A stretch of 64,000 nt of DNA from assembly GCA_009763385.1 (NCBI GenBank), contig CM019823.1:90779104-90843103 (forward strand), given 5' to 3'. How positions within the stretch are numbered: the first letter of the stretch is position 1; each line of letters starts with the position of its first letter. Below the pieces are notes generated by a model, which was given only the letters and a program-made list of their open reading frames with translations, did not search any database and had not been told where the DNA came from. Shown one piece after another: positions 1 to 9,576 of this stretch. Made by a program: the position numbers and the translations under genes. This DNA comes from Coix lacryma-jobi var. lacryma-jobi. Taxonomy: Eukaryota > Streptophyta > Magnoliopsida > Poales > Poaceae.

Positions 1-2
1 CC

Positions 3-2655
3 TACCTTAGCATCGGCGGTAACAAACATGGTCTTGTTATTGTTGATGACTTTTCTCGTTTCACTTGGGTATTCTTTTTGCATGACAAGAGTGTAGTGCA
101 AGAGAAGATCAAGATGTTCGTCCGAAGAGCTCAAAGGGAATTCGGTTTCAACATCAAGAAAGTTCGTAGTGACAATGGAACCGAATTCCGAAACACCCAA
201 GTGGAAGAGTTTCTTGATGAAGAGGGCATCAAGCATGAATTTTCAGTTCCGTACACCCCTCAACAAAATGGTGTGGTGGAGAGGAAGAATAGAACACTCA
301 TTGACATGGCAAGAACGATGCTAGATGAATACAAGACGCCGGACATCTTTTGGGCCGAAGCCGTCAATACCGCTTGCCATGCAATCAACCGCCTCTACCT
401 CCACAAGAGAAGAAAGAAGACCTCCTATGAGCTGCTCACCGATAACAAGCCAAAGGTGTCTTACTTTAGAGTCTTTGGGTGCAAATGCTTCATTTTGAAC
501 AAGAAGCCCAAAACCTCTAAGTTTGCATCTAAGGTTGATGAAGGTTTTCTTCTCGGTTATGGATCAAACGAGCATGCCTATCGTGTTTTCAACAAGGCCT
601 CCGGCAAGGTTGAAATAGCGATAGACGTGACGTTTGATGAAAGTAACGACTCTCAAGTAGAGCAAGTTGATGAAGTTGTTGTAGGTAATGAGGAACCACC
701 TTGCGAAGCAATCTAGCAATTAGCCATTGGTGATTTTAGACCACAAGAACAGCAGGCTACAGATCAGGATGGTCCTCAAGCTAAAGCTCCTGCTGGGACT
801 GGTAACTCACTGTCCCCGGCAGTGCCGGCCACAACCCCGGCAGTGCTGGGACCCGGTAGTGCCGGGCCGAGCCCAGCAGTGCCGGGGACTTACAGGGCAG
901 CTGAAGCCACTCCACTTCGTGGAGTGAACCTACAACCCATCTTCGAGCAAGATGAAGAAGATGCTGAAGATGTAGCAGAACCCATAGATCATCCAAGGCT
1001 CAAGCAAACTATTCAACGGGATCATCCCATTGACAACATCCTTGGGAGTCTTCAAAAGGGGGTAATGACACGCTCTCATTTGGCAAATTTCTGTCAATAT
1101 TACTCGTTTATTTCCTCTTTGGAACCTCTCAAGGTAGAAGAAGCACTGGAAGATCCAGATTGGGTGATGGCCATGCAAGAGGAGCTCAACAACTTTGAGC
1201 GTAATCAAGTATGGTCACTTGTGGAAAGACCAAATACCAATGTGATTGGTACCAAATGGGTCTTCCGCAACAAGCAAGATGAAGAAGGTGTGGTGACAAG
1301 GAACAAGGCAAGATTGGTAGCTCAAGGCTTCACTCAAGTAGAGGGCTTGGACTTTGAAGAAACATATGCACCGGTCGCTAGGCTTGAAGCCATTCAGATT
1401 CTTCTAGCCTATGCAGCCCATCACAACTTCAAGCTATATCAAATGGATGTGAAGAGTGCATTTCTCAATGGTCCTATACAAGAGTTGGTGTATGTCGAGC
1501 AACCACCGGGTTTTGAAGATCCCAAGTTTCCCAACCATGTCTTCAAACTTCAAAAGGCGCTCTATGGGCTTAAACAAGCACCTAGAGCATGGTATGAATG
1601 TCTTAAGGAATTCTTGCTTAAACAAGGCTTTGAAATAGGCAAAGCCGATCCTACTCTCTTCACTCATAAAGTCAATGGAGATATCTTTGTGTGCCAAATA
1701 TATGTCGATGACATAATATTTGGTAGTACTAACAAATCCTTTTGTGTGTGAGTTTAGTAGGATCATGACTAAGAGATTTGAGATGTCTATGATGGGTGAT
1801 CTCAAGTTCTTCCTTGGTTTTCAAATCAAGCAATTGAAGGAAGGGACTTTTCTTTGCCAAACCAAGTACACCCATGATATGTTGACGAAGTTTGACATGG
1901 TGAACGCCAAGCCAATCAAAACTCCCATGCCAACTAATGGACATCTTGATCTCAATGTGGAAGGGAAAGTCGTGGACATCAAGGTATATCGCTCCATAAT
2001 CGGCTCTCTTCTTTACTTATGCGCATCTAGGCCCAATATTATGCTTAGTGTGTGCATGTGTGCTATATTTCAAGCTAACCCGAAAGAGTGTCACCTAGTG
2101 GCCGTTAAGAGAATCTTGAGATATCTAGTTCACACACCAAACCTTGGCTTGTGGTATCCTAAGGGCTCTAAGTTCGAACTACTTGGCTATTCGGATTCCG
2201 ATTATGCCGGTTGTAAAGTAGATCGAAAAAGCACTTCGGGGACATGTCAATTCCTTGGATGCTCCGTAGTGTCTTGGGGTTCTAAAAAGCAAAATTGTGT
2301 AGCCCTATCCACAGCCGAGGCCGAGTATGTTGCAGCAGGTGCATGTTGTGCGCAACTACTCTGGATGAGGCAAACCCTTTGTGACTTCGGATGTAACTTT
2401 ACTCATATCCCACTCTTGTGTGACAATGAAAGTGCCATAAAACTTGCAAACAACCCAGTGAGTCACTCAAGAACCAAACATATAGACATCCGACATCACT
2501 TCTTGAGAGATCATGAAATCAAAGGAGATATCGCAATTAGACATGTGAGCACCGACAAACAACTAGCCGATATCTTCACTAAGCCTCTAGATGAGTCAAG
2601 GTTTTGTGCTTTAAGAAGTGAACTAAATATCCTTGACTCTCGTAACGTAGTTTGA
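3..2655 (+). pseudogene. E1 pol: integrase, reverse transcriptase, RNase H (broken)
   Basis: The frame is open from the window edge. Integrase shows the first Asp in VIVDDFSRF (about 39-62), SDNGTEF (about 168-188) and QQNGVVERKNR (about 261-293). Reverse transcriptase shows the QMDVKSAFLNG block (about 1440-1470) and the catalytic YVDD at 1701-1712. RNase H shows STAEAEYVAA (about 2309-2338) and the C-terminal LADIFTKPLDES block before the stop at 2653. Two lesions are visible: an in-frame TAG at 714-716 in the linker between integrase and RT, and a frameshift in the GT-rich stretch near 1735-1750, after which the frame moves by one. Otherwise the protein is well preserved, which suggests a fairly recent insertion. 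It would copy and integrate the element in virus-like particles. Confidence 0.93.
811..890. repeat. CGGCAGTGCCG palindrome cluster A, inside pol coding sequence
   Basis: Four near-copies of C(C)GGCAGTGCCGG occur in 80 bp, within the linker between integrase and RT. In the pol frame they read as a Pro-Ala-Val/Pro-Gly repeat, so the array is tolerated without breaking the frame. The same motif recurs in five non-coding clusters of the element. Confidence 0.85.
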
Positions 2656-2872
2656 AACCTAGCATGCTTGATTGATCAACTAGTTTGACCTAGGTAAAAC
2701 CAATTTCAAAACTTTCATATATTGTGTTTCAAAATCTTTAAGAAAGCAACTTGCTTAATATGACCATAGTTCTGTATTGATTATTTGTCTCTGGTCATAT
2801 CATGCAAGCAGTATGTGTCCACTCCAAGAATGAGATATAGTGCCTTAGAGAATAAACCTTTCTATTGGTAAC

Positions 2873-2937
2873 TGTCCGGCAGTGCCGGGCCAGGCGCGGA
2901 AGTGCCGGGCCCCGGCAGGCGCGCTAGTGCCACAACT
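2873..2937. repeat. CGGCAGTGCCG palindrome cluster B
   Basis: Three to four copies or half copies of the CCGGCAGTGCCGGG motif lie in the spacer after pol, with GC content well above the flanking A/T-rich sequence. Confidence 0.8.
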
Positions 2938-3378
2938 TATCGATTCAGCAGGAATCAGTTTGTTACCGTGTGGGACCAAAGGGAAAAACGTTTTCTACTC
3001 TTACCCTACGGTTTCACCCTCTCTCTCTCATTCTCATCCAGCCCATGACTCTCTCTCCCTCTCCCTATCTCTTTCTCTCTCGGGCAACAAGGGCGACCAC
3101 GGTCACCCTCCTCACCGGCGGCGTTCTCCGGCAACTCCGGCCTCCGGAAGTGCTGCTCGGGGATCTCCTTCGGTGTTGCGTCGATCTCCTCTTCTCCAAA
3201 GATCTCCTTCCCTCTTCTCCATCTCAAGGTGAAGGTTCAAAATCCCAAACCCTAAGTTTTTCCCGATTTGTAAAATGCGCCATGGTTGTTGTATTTAGAG
3301 GTTGTAGAAGGGTTTGTAGACGATAGGGAGGTAGTAGAGATGATGGATGTGGTGTTCCCTGGCTCAGATCTGGTCTGC

Positions 3379-3452
3379 CCGCGCGGTAGTGCCGCGCTGT
3401 GCGCGGTAGTGCCGGGCCCCGGCAGTGCCGCCCCCTGAGCAGCAGTGCCAGA
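3379..3452. repeat. CGGCAGTGCCG palindrome cluster C
   Basis: Four copies of the GCGGTAGTGCCGC / CGGCAGTGCCGC motif lie about 110 bp before the envelope-like ATG. Confidence 0.8.
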
Positions 3453-3562
3453 CCACGAGCAGAGATTTGATCCAAGTAACACCTTATCCATCAAAGTCTA
3501 TCACCTCACTATAACCTACCAGCTCTTATGCAGTCTTCTAATTCACAGTTTCCATGTTTTAG

Positions 3563-5078
3563 ATGTCGGGAGGAGGAGGTGATGAGAGAAGGGTCAAGCA
3601 GAGGATGGATCCGCTCAGGGGGAGGAGCAAGCAACCATCTCGCCGAGGTGGCTCTAGCTCCCAAGGAGATGTGTCAGCAAGGCAGTAGATCCGAGATGAG
3701 GCTCGCCTGCAGATGCAAGGGCGATAGATTCGGGACCTCTATCCCAATACACCAGAGCATCTAGCAGAGGTCATCAGGGCACACTTGCAGCCATATACAG
3801 AGGACGTGTAGGAGAGGCCTCCACAGGACACCAAGGACAGGCAGCCTGTGTCCTATTATCAGTAGTTCAGCTCAGTGAAGTCTCAGCGCCAGCTCAATCC
3901 ATACAACTATCAGAAGGGTATAGGCATTGATTACAGGTTCTGGAATGAGTTCCACTCTGACTTCTATCGCTCAGTCCTGTACAATGCCAAGAAGCAGAAG
4001 ATTCTGAACATGAAGTATGTTGATTGGGAGCATTAACAGAGTAGTGGATGCATGCAAGGCAAGAAATATGTATGATTTGATGGGGTTCAGCTATAATTGG
4101 AACACCGAGATCATCCATCAGTTTCATGCAACGCTTTATGTTGATAATGTGGTTGAGGAGATGCATTGGATGACTGAGGGTCGTCACTACAAGGTCACTT
4201 TCGAGACCTTTAGTAGGATCCTCGGTTTGGGCAGCGAGGATAGAGAGCTTGATAATCTGCATGATGAGAGGACTCTGATCGATAGTGAGATTGCTTTCAT
4301 GTATGAGGACCCTCGGAAGGCAGATGGGTTGGTCAAGGGACTGAAAGGCTTTTATTACATGATGAACAACCTCTTCACGCAGACTCTCAACCCAAAGAGT
4401 GGGTCCCATTCTAACTTATATGGATATGGCAGGAACATGTTGGCTAGGATGGCCCCCGGGGCTAATCACTTTTCCATATCCAGCTTTATTTGGACTGAGC
4501 TTCAGGTTGCAACCGAGGATGCTAGGAAGGCAGTTCTCTATGCCCCCTACATCATGTACATGATTGAGATGGTCTCCGGCTACACCTTCATCAAGGATGG
4601 GTTGCATGAGCCATACAGAGCGGAGAAGAAGAGGGCAGCAGCAGCAGGGGCAGCAGCAGTTGACAGGCCATAGAGCTCCCGCCCTTCCTATCAGAGGAAG
4701 AAGAAGAGCAAGCTGGCCAAATGGATCAAGGCCATCTTCTCCACCTGCACCTACGCAGCCCAGACAGCTCACCAGGCACTCGTTGAGCGGCGAGCAGAGC
4801 GAGAGCGGGCGGGTCGTTCGCCGTTACCTCCACCCCGCTCTCCACCTCACTTCGACCTCTCCAGCCTTGACTCGGATGATATAGATTCAGATGGCGATGA
4901 GGAGCAGGAGGAGATAGTGCCTGAGCCACCCCGTCGTTCTACACGTGCCTCGACCCGCTACACCAGTACCACTCATCGCCATGGGAAGGCCGTGGTAGAG
5001 TCCGACGACGACGACGATGATGATGATGAGGAGGAGGAAGAAGTTCAGTAGGACAAGATCGCTTCGGATGACGAGTGA
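3563..5078 (+). pseudogene. Sirevirus envelope-like (extra) ORF, broken
   Basis: The start chosen is ATG at 3563 (MSGGGGDE). The frame runs about 505 codons to TGA at 5076. In-frame stops sit at 3686, 3725, 3809, 3863, 4671 and 5049, and all are TAG. One frameshift lies near 4017-4034. The best preserved part (4017-4670) is a globular domain that resembles the plant-transposon domain found in post-pol ORFs of grass Sireviruses; this family match is from memory. After it comes a Lys/Arg stretch, a Pro-rich region and a C-terminus with long Asp/Glu runs (about 4868-5048). No clear signal peptide or membrane helix was seen, so an envelope function is not shown by sequence; envelope-like is a positional name. 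Confidence 0.75.
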
Positions 5079-5743
5079 GTGTTTGGACACTCTTCTCTTC
5101 TCTCTACTTCTCTCTTTTTGGTGACTTGTTGCCAAAGGGGGAGAATTAGGTGAAGAGAAGGGGGTACAACACTTTTTCAGTTTCATGTCCCCATCTTTTA
5201 GTAGTTGTGAGTTGTGAGGGAGTTTGATTCGATCAAAACTCTATTTTGTAATATTACTCTATGATGCTACTTCTTAGGCTTGGATGTGGACATGTACGTT
5301 TGTTTGTTTATCTAGCTTGTCATATCTTGTTTAGTCTTGATGATGTTTATGCTTTGTGGCTATTTTAAATTTCCGCTGCGTTTGCTGTCTGTAGCCTGAG
5401 CGGCAGTGCCGCTCCAGGGCTGGCAGTGCCGGGCTCCAGCAGTGCCGCGTCCAGAGCGGCAGTGCCGCTCTGGCTGACATGCAGCAAACCTCTCTGATGT
5501 GCTTAAACTGTCATTCGCATCACGTATTATTCTTGACACAGTTTAGTTGCACCCCCACAAAGCTATTAGATGTGAAACTGAACCTATTTCTCACTTTTGA
5601 ATATGTGAATGTTGGCCTCTAATGCCATTGTGAGATTTCAGCTCTCATTCACACATTTAGGGGGAGGTTTCACACCTAAGCTTCTAAATCTCAAGTATTG
5701 TACCCTTTTATTGTAAGCTTCAATTATGTTGTCATCAATCACC
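5079..5743. other. E1 3' untranslated region
   Basis: Non-coding. It holds palindrome cluster D (5397-5478) and repeated polypurine-like AGGGGGAG motifs (about 5136 and 5661) ahead of the main tract. Multiple polypurine-tract copies are a known Sirevirus trait. Confidence 0.75.
5397..5478. repeat. CGGCAGTGCCG palindrome cluster D
   Basis: Four copies lie in 80 bp, two of them longer palindromes of the form AGCGGCAGTGCCGCT. Confidence 0.85.
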
Positions 5744-5757
5744 AAAAAGGGGGAGAT
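5744..5757 (+). promoter_or_regulatory. E1 polypurine tract
   Basis: AAAAAGGGGGAGAT lies immediately before the LTR start TGTAAGTGC. It serves as the plus-strand DNA primer during reverse transcription. The position and sequence match the conserved Sirevirus tract. Confidence 0.88.
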
Positions 5758-6096
5758 TGTAAGTGCAATCAAGCCCTAATTGTGGGTTTTGGTGACAATG
5801 ACCACACGATTGGAGGACTAATGAGATTTATGAAGATGACAAGTAGGTTTAAGTTAACAAAGGATGGTGTCTACGCGTTGGTGGACCCCTCATACTATAT
5901 TTCATCGGTTCAGGACTCAAAGTGCTCAAAGAGCTTTTTTAATTTGAATTTGAGTTATAGGAATGCCGTACTATCAAGGGGGAATGCAAATACATTGCTA
6001 TGGCTGAATGATATGTGCTCAAACCAACCCAAGCCATCCATATTTCTAACCACAGACAGCTGCACTGAAATCAGATCTCTTCCTGTCTGATTGGTA

Positions 6097-6172
6097 GGCA
6101 CGGCAGTGCCGCCCTTGGCGCGGTAGTGCCAGGCCGCGGTACTGCCAGGCTTCGGCCGGCACTGCCGCGACT
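6097..6172. repeat. CGGCAGTGCCG palindrome cluster E (in LTR)
   Basis: Four copies or variants (CGGCAGTGCCG, GCGGTAGTGCC, CGGTACTGCC, CGGCACTGCCG) lie in the first third of the LTR. Confidence 0.85.
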
Positions 6173-6888
6173 TATTTCAACCGTTGGAAGGCAGGGGGTA
6201 TTTACTTCACCCCTCTGCCACCCCAACGGTTATCCACGACCATAACTCATCACCTACCTCTAGACAAGCTTCTCTCTCCCCCATTGAAGGCTCTCAACTC
6301 CCCTCTCACCAATTCTTCGATTCCCATTGATTCCAAGTGATTCAGAGGCTCAAACCTTCATCAAAGAGAAGCCCTAGCTGAGATCTACTTCCTAGAGCAC
6401 TTGATTTGAGCCATAGCCGGTGGATTTGCTTCTATTACTCTTGGGTTCTTGGAACCCTAGCCGGCTAGGCGTCGCCCTAGAGCCTTGCCAACTTGTGTGG
6501 TGGCCTAGGGAGGTTTGTAATCACTTGTGCAGCTAGTATTATTACCCCTCACTTCAATGATTTAGTTCCTTGACTTGAGAACGAGGTACAGTTGCAAAGC
6601 TCATGACCTAAGTGGTCAACCTCAACAACGTGGAGGTAGGCAAGCCTTGGTGGCGAGCTGAACCACGGGATAAATCACTTGTCTCTTGTGCTTGTTTAGT
6701 TTCATTCTTCATATTCATGAGCTTGTGATAGATTCTAGGGTTTGGCCCGATCTACTTATTGTCACATATTAGGCTTGTTAGAGTTGGTTCTGTTGGTTCA
6801 GTGAACCAAGTGCTACATTTCCATTCATATAGATTTGGTTTGTTGTGGCTGGATTTTGAATTACAGTCTCAGGTCTCACTTTGCGCGG

Positions 6889-6957
6889 CAGTACCGCGCT
6901 GGGGCCGACAGTGCCGGGCAGCGGCAGTGCCGGGCACAGAGCGGTAGTGCCGGGCTC
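6889..6957. repeat. CGGCAGTGCCG palindrome cluster F (in LTR)
   Basis: Four copies lie in 70 bp, close to the 3' end of the LTR, including GCGCGGCAGTACCGCGC and CGGCAGTGCCGGG. Confidence 0.85.
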
Positions 6958-7027
6958 ATCTAATTAAGTTTTGAGCTGTGATTTTTGACAGGCCTATTCA
7001 CCCCTCTAGGCCACACAGGTCCTTACA

Positions 7028-7851
7028 CCTAGGGGTATCCCGGTCCAACTCTGAAGAGTCGCGATCCGACGGTGGCGTGCCTTCCTCATTCTTAGCTTCG
7101 CCTCGACGCAAGCCTTAGGATGCCGCCATGTGCCGTCCTGTCGACCGCCGCGCCTTCCTCGTGGATAGCTACGCTGCCGTGCCAGCCTCTCCACGCCACC
7201 ATGCGTCGACCGTCCTTTTTGGACCTCCCCCGGTTTTGAGGCTGAAACCGGGAAACCTGTCCTCCGGCTGAGTTTTGTGGCCCAAACTCAGAAACCCGCG
7301 AGCCCAGGTTTTGAGGCCCAAACCTGAAAACCGTCCTCGCCGAGTTCTGTGGTCCAAACTCGAAAACCCGCCACCCCGAGTTTTGTGGCCTAAACTCAGA
7401 AACCATCATGGGTAGTTTTTCGAGGCTCAACTACCAAACCCGCGCCGGCATGTCCAGCCTCCACGCCGGGCACGGTGCATTCGCCTTCCTTCTCGGCCTC
7501 TCGCCAAGTGTCACGACGCCATCACCTTCCTCTTGACTCGGTCGATGCACCGCACATCCCCATGTGCTCTTGCTCGTCGATGCCACGTGCCAGCTACCAC
7601 AGCTGGTCCTCAGGTCTCCTGGTCCATCGGTCCAAGCCTCACGTCCGCCCTTCACCGCTCTCGGTCCGTCGGCACGACAAGTCTCTACTTGACCTTCACC
7701 TCACCTTTGACCACTGTCTCCGAGCTCCACACCTGCACATCAACACATCCAAGAGACATGTTGCCTCTCACCCCTTCCGGTGAGCCTGTTGACCGATCGC
7801 TCATCACTCATGAAGGGAACCACAAGGGCACATATCAACCTTGTGTTCGCA
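7028..7851 (-). repeat. E2 3' LTR (distal part, cut by E1)
   Basis: It is homologous to about 18800-19669, with the same LTR start TGCGAACACAAGG on the minus strand at 7851. It carries the hairpin array at 7228-7436. Relative to the 5' LTR it lacks the segment corresponding to about 19217-19267. The rest of this LTR lies beyond E1, before the window. Confidence 0.88.
7228..7436 (-). repeat. Hairpin array in E2 3' LTR
   Basis: This is a tandem run of short inverted repeats, each with a stem followed by a common loop and the complementary stem. Several stem types occur (CCGGTTTT/AAACCGG, CAGGTTT/AAACCTG, GAGTTT/AAACTC, GGTAGTT/AACTACC). It matches the array at 18998-19206. Confidence 0.8.
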
Positions 7852-7870
7852 ATCTCCCCCTTGATGAGTG
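7852..7870 (-). promoter_or_regulatory. E2 polypurine tract
   Basis: On the minus strand, CACTCATCAAGGGGGAGAT directly precedes the LTR start TGCGAAC. The same CACTCATCAAGGGGGAGAT occurs before the LTRs of E5, E6 and E7. Confidence 0.88.
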
Positions 7871-9576
7871 CATCATCAACACATCGTAACCGTGATCAAA
7901 GAAGAAAAGAAAATAGAAGTAGATAGAGAAGAAAACTCACTCGAGATGTCCAAAAGCCAAGGTAAAAGCCAAAGAAGGACAAGTCAAGATAAGCAGAGCA
8001 TGGTCCCCAAAGACATGGGCAACGGTTCGACACAACCAAGCAAAGGATCGGAGCAAGAACTCATCAAAGAGCAAAACTCGATCTCAGAGAGCGAAAGACT
8101 TGGTTCCCAAAGACATTGGCAACGGTTCGACACAACCAAGTCAAGAACAAGCTAGTCCTCAAGAAGAGGCAGAAAGGGCTCAACACCATTAGCTGAAACT
8201 CGATACCAACTGGAGAATGCATAAGGATGCAAAAACTGCTAGTAGCTCCATACCAATCAAGAATAGCTCCATACCAATCAAAATTGCTTGAAAACAGGCG
8301 AAAACAGCTAGTCCCTCAAGACAGAGGCACAAAGGCTCGACACAACTAGCTGAAAAACTCCAATCAATTTAAATCAGAGCAAAGCAAAATCTCCCCCTGA
8401 CTAAGAGAACTCCCCCTCAACAAGTGAAGCACAATTTGCAAATTGACACCATATATAGTAAAAATTCTCCCCCTTGGGGGCAATTTGCAATCAAAAGAGA
8501 AGGGAAAGGAGCGTAAACAAGCGAAACAGAGCTAGGCCATGCCTATCGGAGCAAGCAAATGCATATGAGTCAAAAATGCCTATCAGCAGCTTTAGGTATA
8601 TAGTCAATAGAGTGAAAGAATGCTCTAAAGAGTGCTGATCCAATCATCAAGCAATCAATCAAAAGTGCTAGCAAAGGCTCAAACTGATCACAGAATACAT
8701 AATATGAACATATAAGCTTAGTGAGCAGTTTTAGCCGTTTCAGAAAGGGTTTCACCATAAAAAATAGCACTGAACATGTATAGACAGGAAATCAAACAAG
8801 TGCTAAACATGTATACAAGGTGAACTACCCCTAGTAAAGTTCAGTCATCATGCTATAGAATGAAACATAGACTTGTGTTTTTCAGATTTTATCGGAGAGT
8901 TGCAGCGGTTATTACACAAGTTCAGGTTTCAACATATGATTGCGAGAGGTTGAGAGCTTGTCAAAGCCTAACTTTCCAACTGAGCTAAGTCTATGCATAA
9001 GCAATCAGAAGCTTGAAGCATCAGTTTCGGTCTTGCACTACACGACTCAAGTTTAACTCAATGTGCAATGAGAAACAGTCTCGATACCGTGATGTGCTGA
9101 CAAAGCAATCTCATCTCGATCTTTTCAATTCACTTAAGCTTGGTTGATTTAAAAATAGATTATGAACATACCAAGCAAGTGAAAGACTCAGAACTAGAGA
9201 CATAGCAACCTAGCATATATGAAATAGCACAAATGACCTCAACACATTCTAAACATGCTAGTTGCTAATCTCAATGGTGAAAAAGTTTTATGTTCAATTA
9301 AATATATTCACCATTCTAAAAAGTAACTCAGCTCAAAACATGTATTAGTGATCAAGGAGAGCCTAAGCTACATGCAGCATCATAAAAACATCGGAGCATA
9401 CACTAATCAAAACATAAGATCATTCTAGAGACTATAGACATGAAGCTTCAAAATGCAAAGAGTATACATGATGAGATGCATGCAAAGGTCACTATCGGAC
9501 TAAAGACACAATTAAACCAAAATCAAAAACCAAAACAAACAATCAGTCTATGATACAACAAAAATGCTTCCCCCAA
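7871..9576 (-). other. E2 3' untranslated region
   Basis: There is no open frame of note. It holds extra polypurine-like AGGGGGAG motifs on the minus strand (about 8393, 8410, 8467) and a short array of stem-loop units at 7998-8352. It is homologous to the 3' regions of E5 (41043-42708), E6 and E7. Confidence 0.8.
7998..8352 (-). repeat. E2 3'-UTR hairpin units
   Basis: About four units of roughly 42 bp share the core CTCAAGACAGAGGC / CCAAAGACATTGGC ... TCGACACAA and differ in closing stems: CAGCTAGT/ACTAGCTG (8305-8352), GCTAGT/ATTAGC (8151-8193), CTTGGT/ACCAAG (8099-8140) and a decayed one (7998-8039). Confidence 0.75.

Larger units (their letters stand above)
2656..3562. other. E1 spacer between pol and envelope-like ORF
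   Basis: No coding frame is supported here. The spacer holds palindrome clusters B (2873-2937) and C (3379-3452) and a pyrimidine-rich CT run (about 3014-3082). Short overlapping ORFs at 2882-3326 have low-complexity Ser/Leu/Pro composition and look accidental. Their position fits a leader or subgenomic region before the extra ORF, but no promoter could be named. Confidence 0.7.
1..7027 (+). mobile_element. Sirevirus (Ty1/copia) E1, 5'-truncated by window edge
   Basis: The gene order is integrase, reverse transcriptase, RNase H, a long spacer, an envelope-like ORF, a polypurine tract and a 3' LTR. This is the Sirevirus layout: copia order plus an extra ORF after pol. The LTR starts TGTAAGTGCAATC directly after AAAAAGGGGGAGAT, as in known grass Sireviruses. 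The element ends at about 7027, where the sequence switches to the LTR of E2 read in the opposite direction, so E1 is nested in E2. The 5' LTR, gag, protease and the start of integrase lie before the window. The coding regions carry stops and frameshifts, so this copy is inactive. Confidence 0.9.
5758..7027 (+). repeat. E1 3' LTR
   Basis: It begins TGTAAGTGCAATCAAG and ends near CCTTACA, just after the typical Sirevirus terminal sequence CTATTCACCCCTCTAGG; length is about 1270 bp. It contains palindrome clusters E and F. Beyond it the sequence becomes E2 LTR. The exact last base is inferred from the TG...CA rule, since the other LTR is outside the window. Confidence 0.82.

Noticed and set aside
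714..716. Possible programmed readthrough of the TAG between integrase and RT in E1
   Set aside because: The pol polyprotein of relatives is continuous here, and TAG decay is common across the element, so mutation is simpler.
2882..3326. Overlapping Ser/Pro/Leu-rich ORFs in the E1 spacer
   Set aside because: Low-complexity translation of a CT-rich run and palindrome clusters in two frames; no conserved domain.
7475..7889. Plus-strand ORFs over the E2 3' LTR (e.g. 7533-7889) and their twins at 19228-19801
   Set aside because: They occur in both LTRs but shift frame between them and have no homology; they are accidental in GC-rich LTR sequence.
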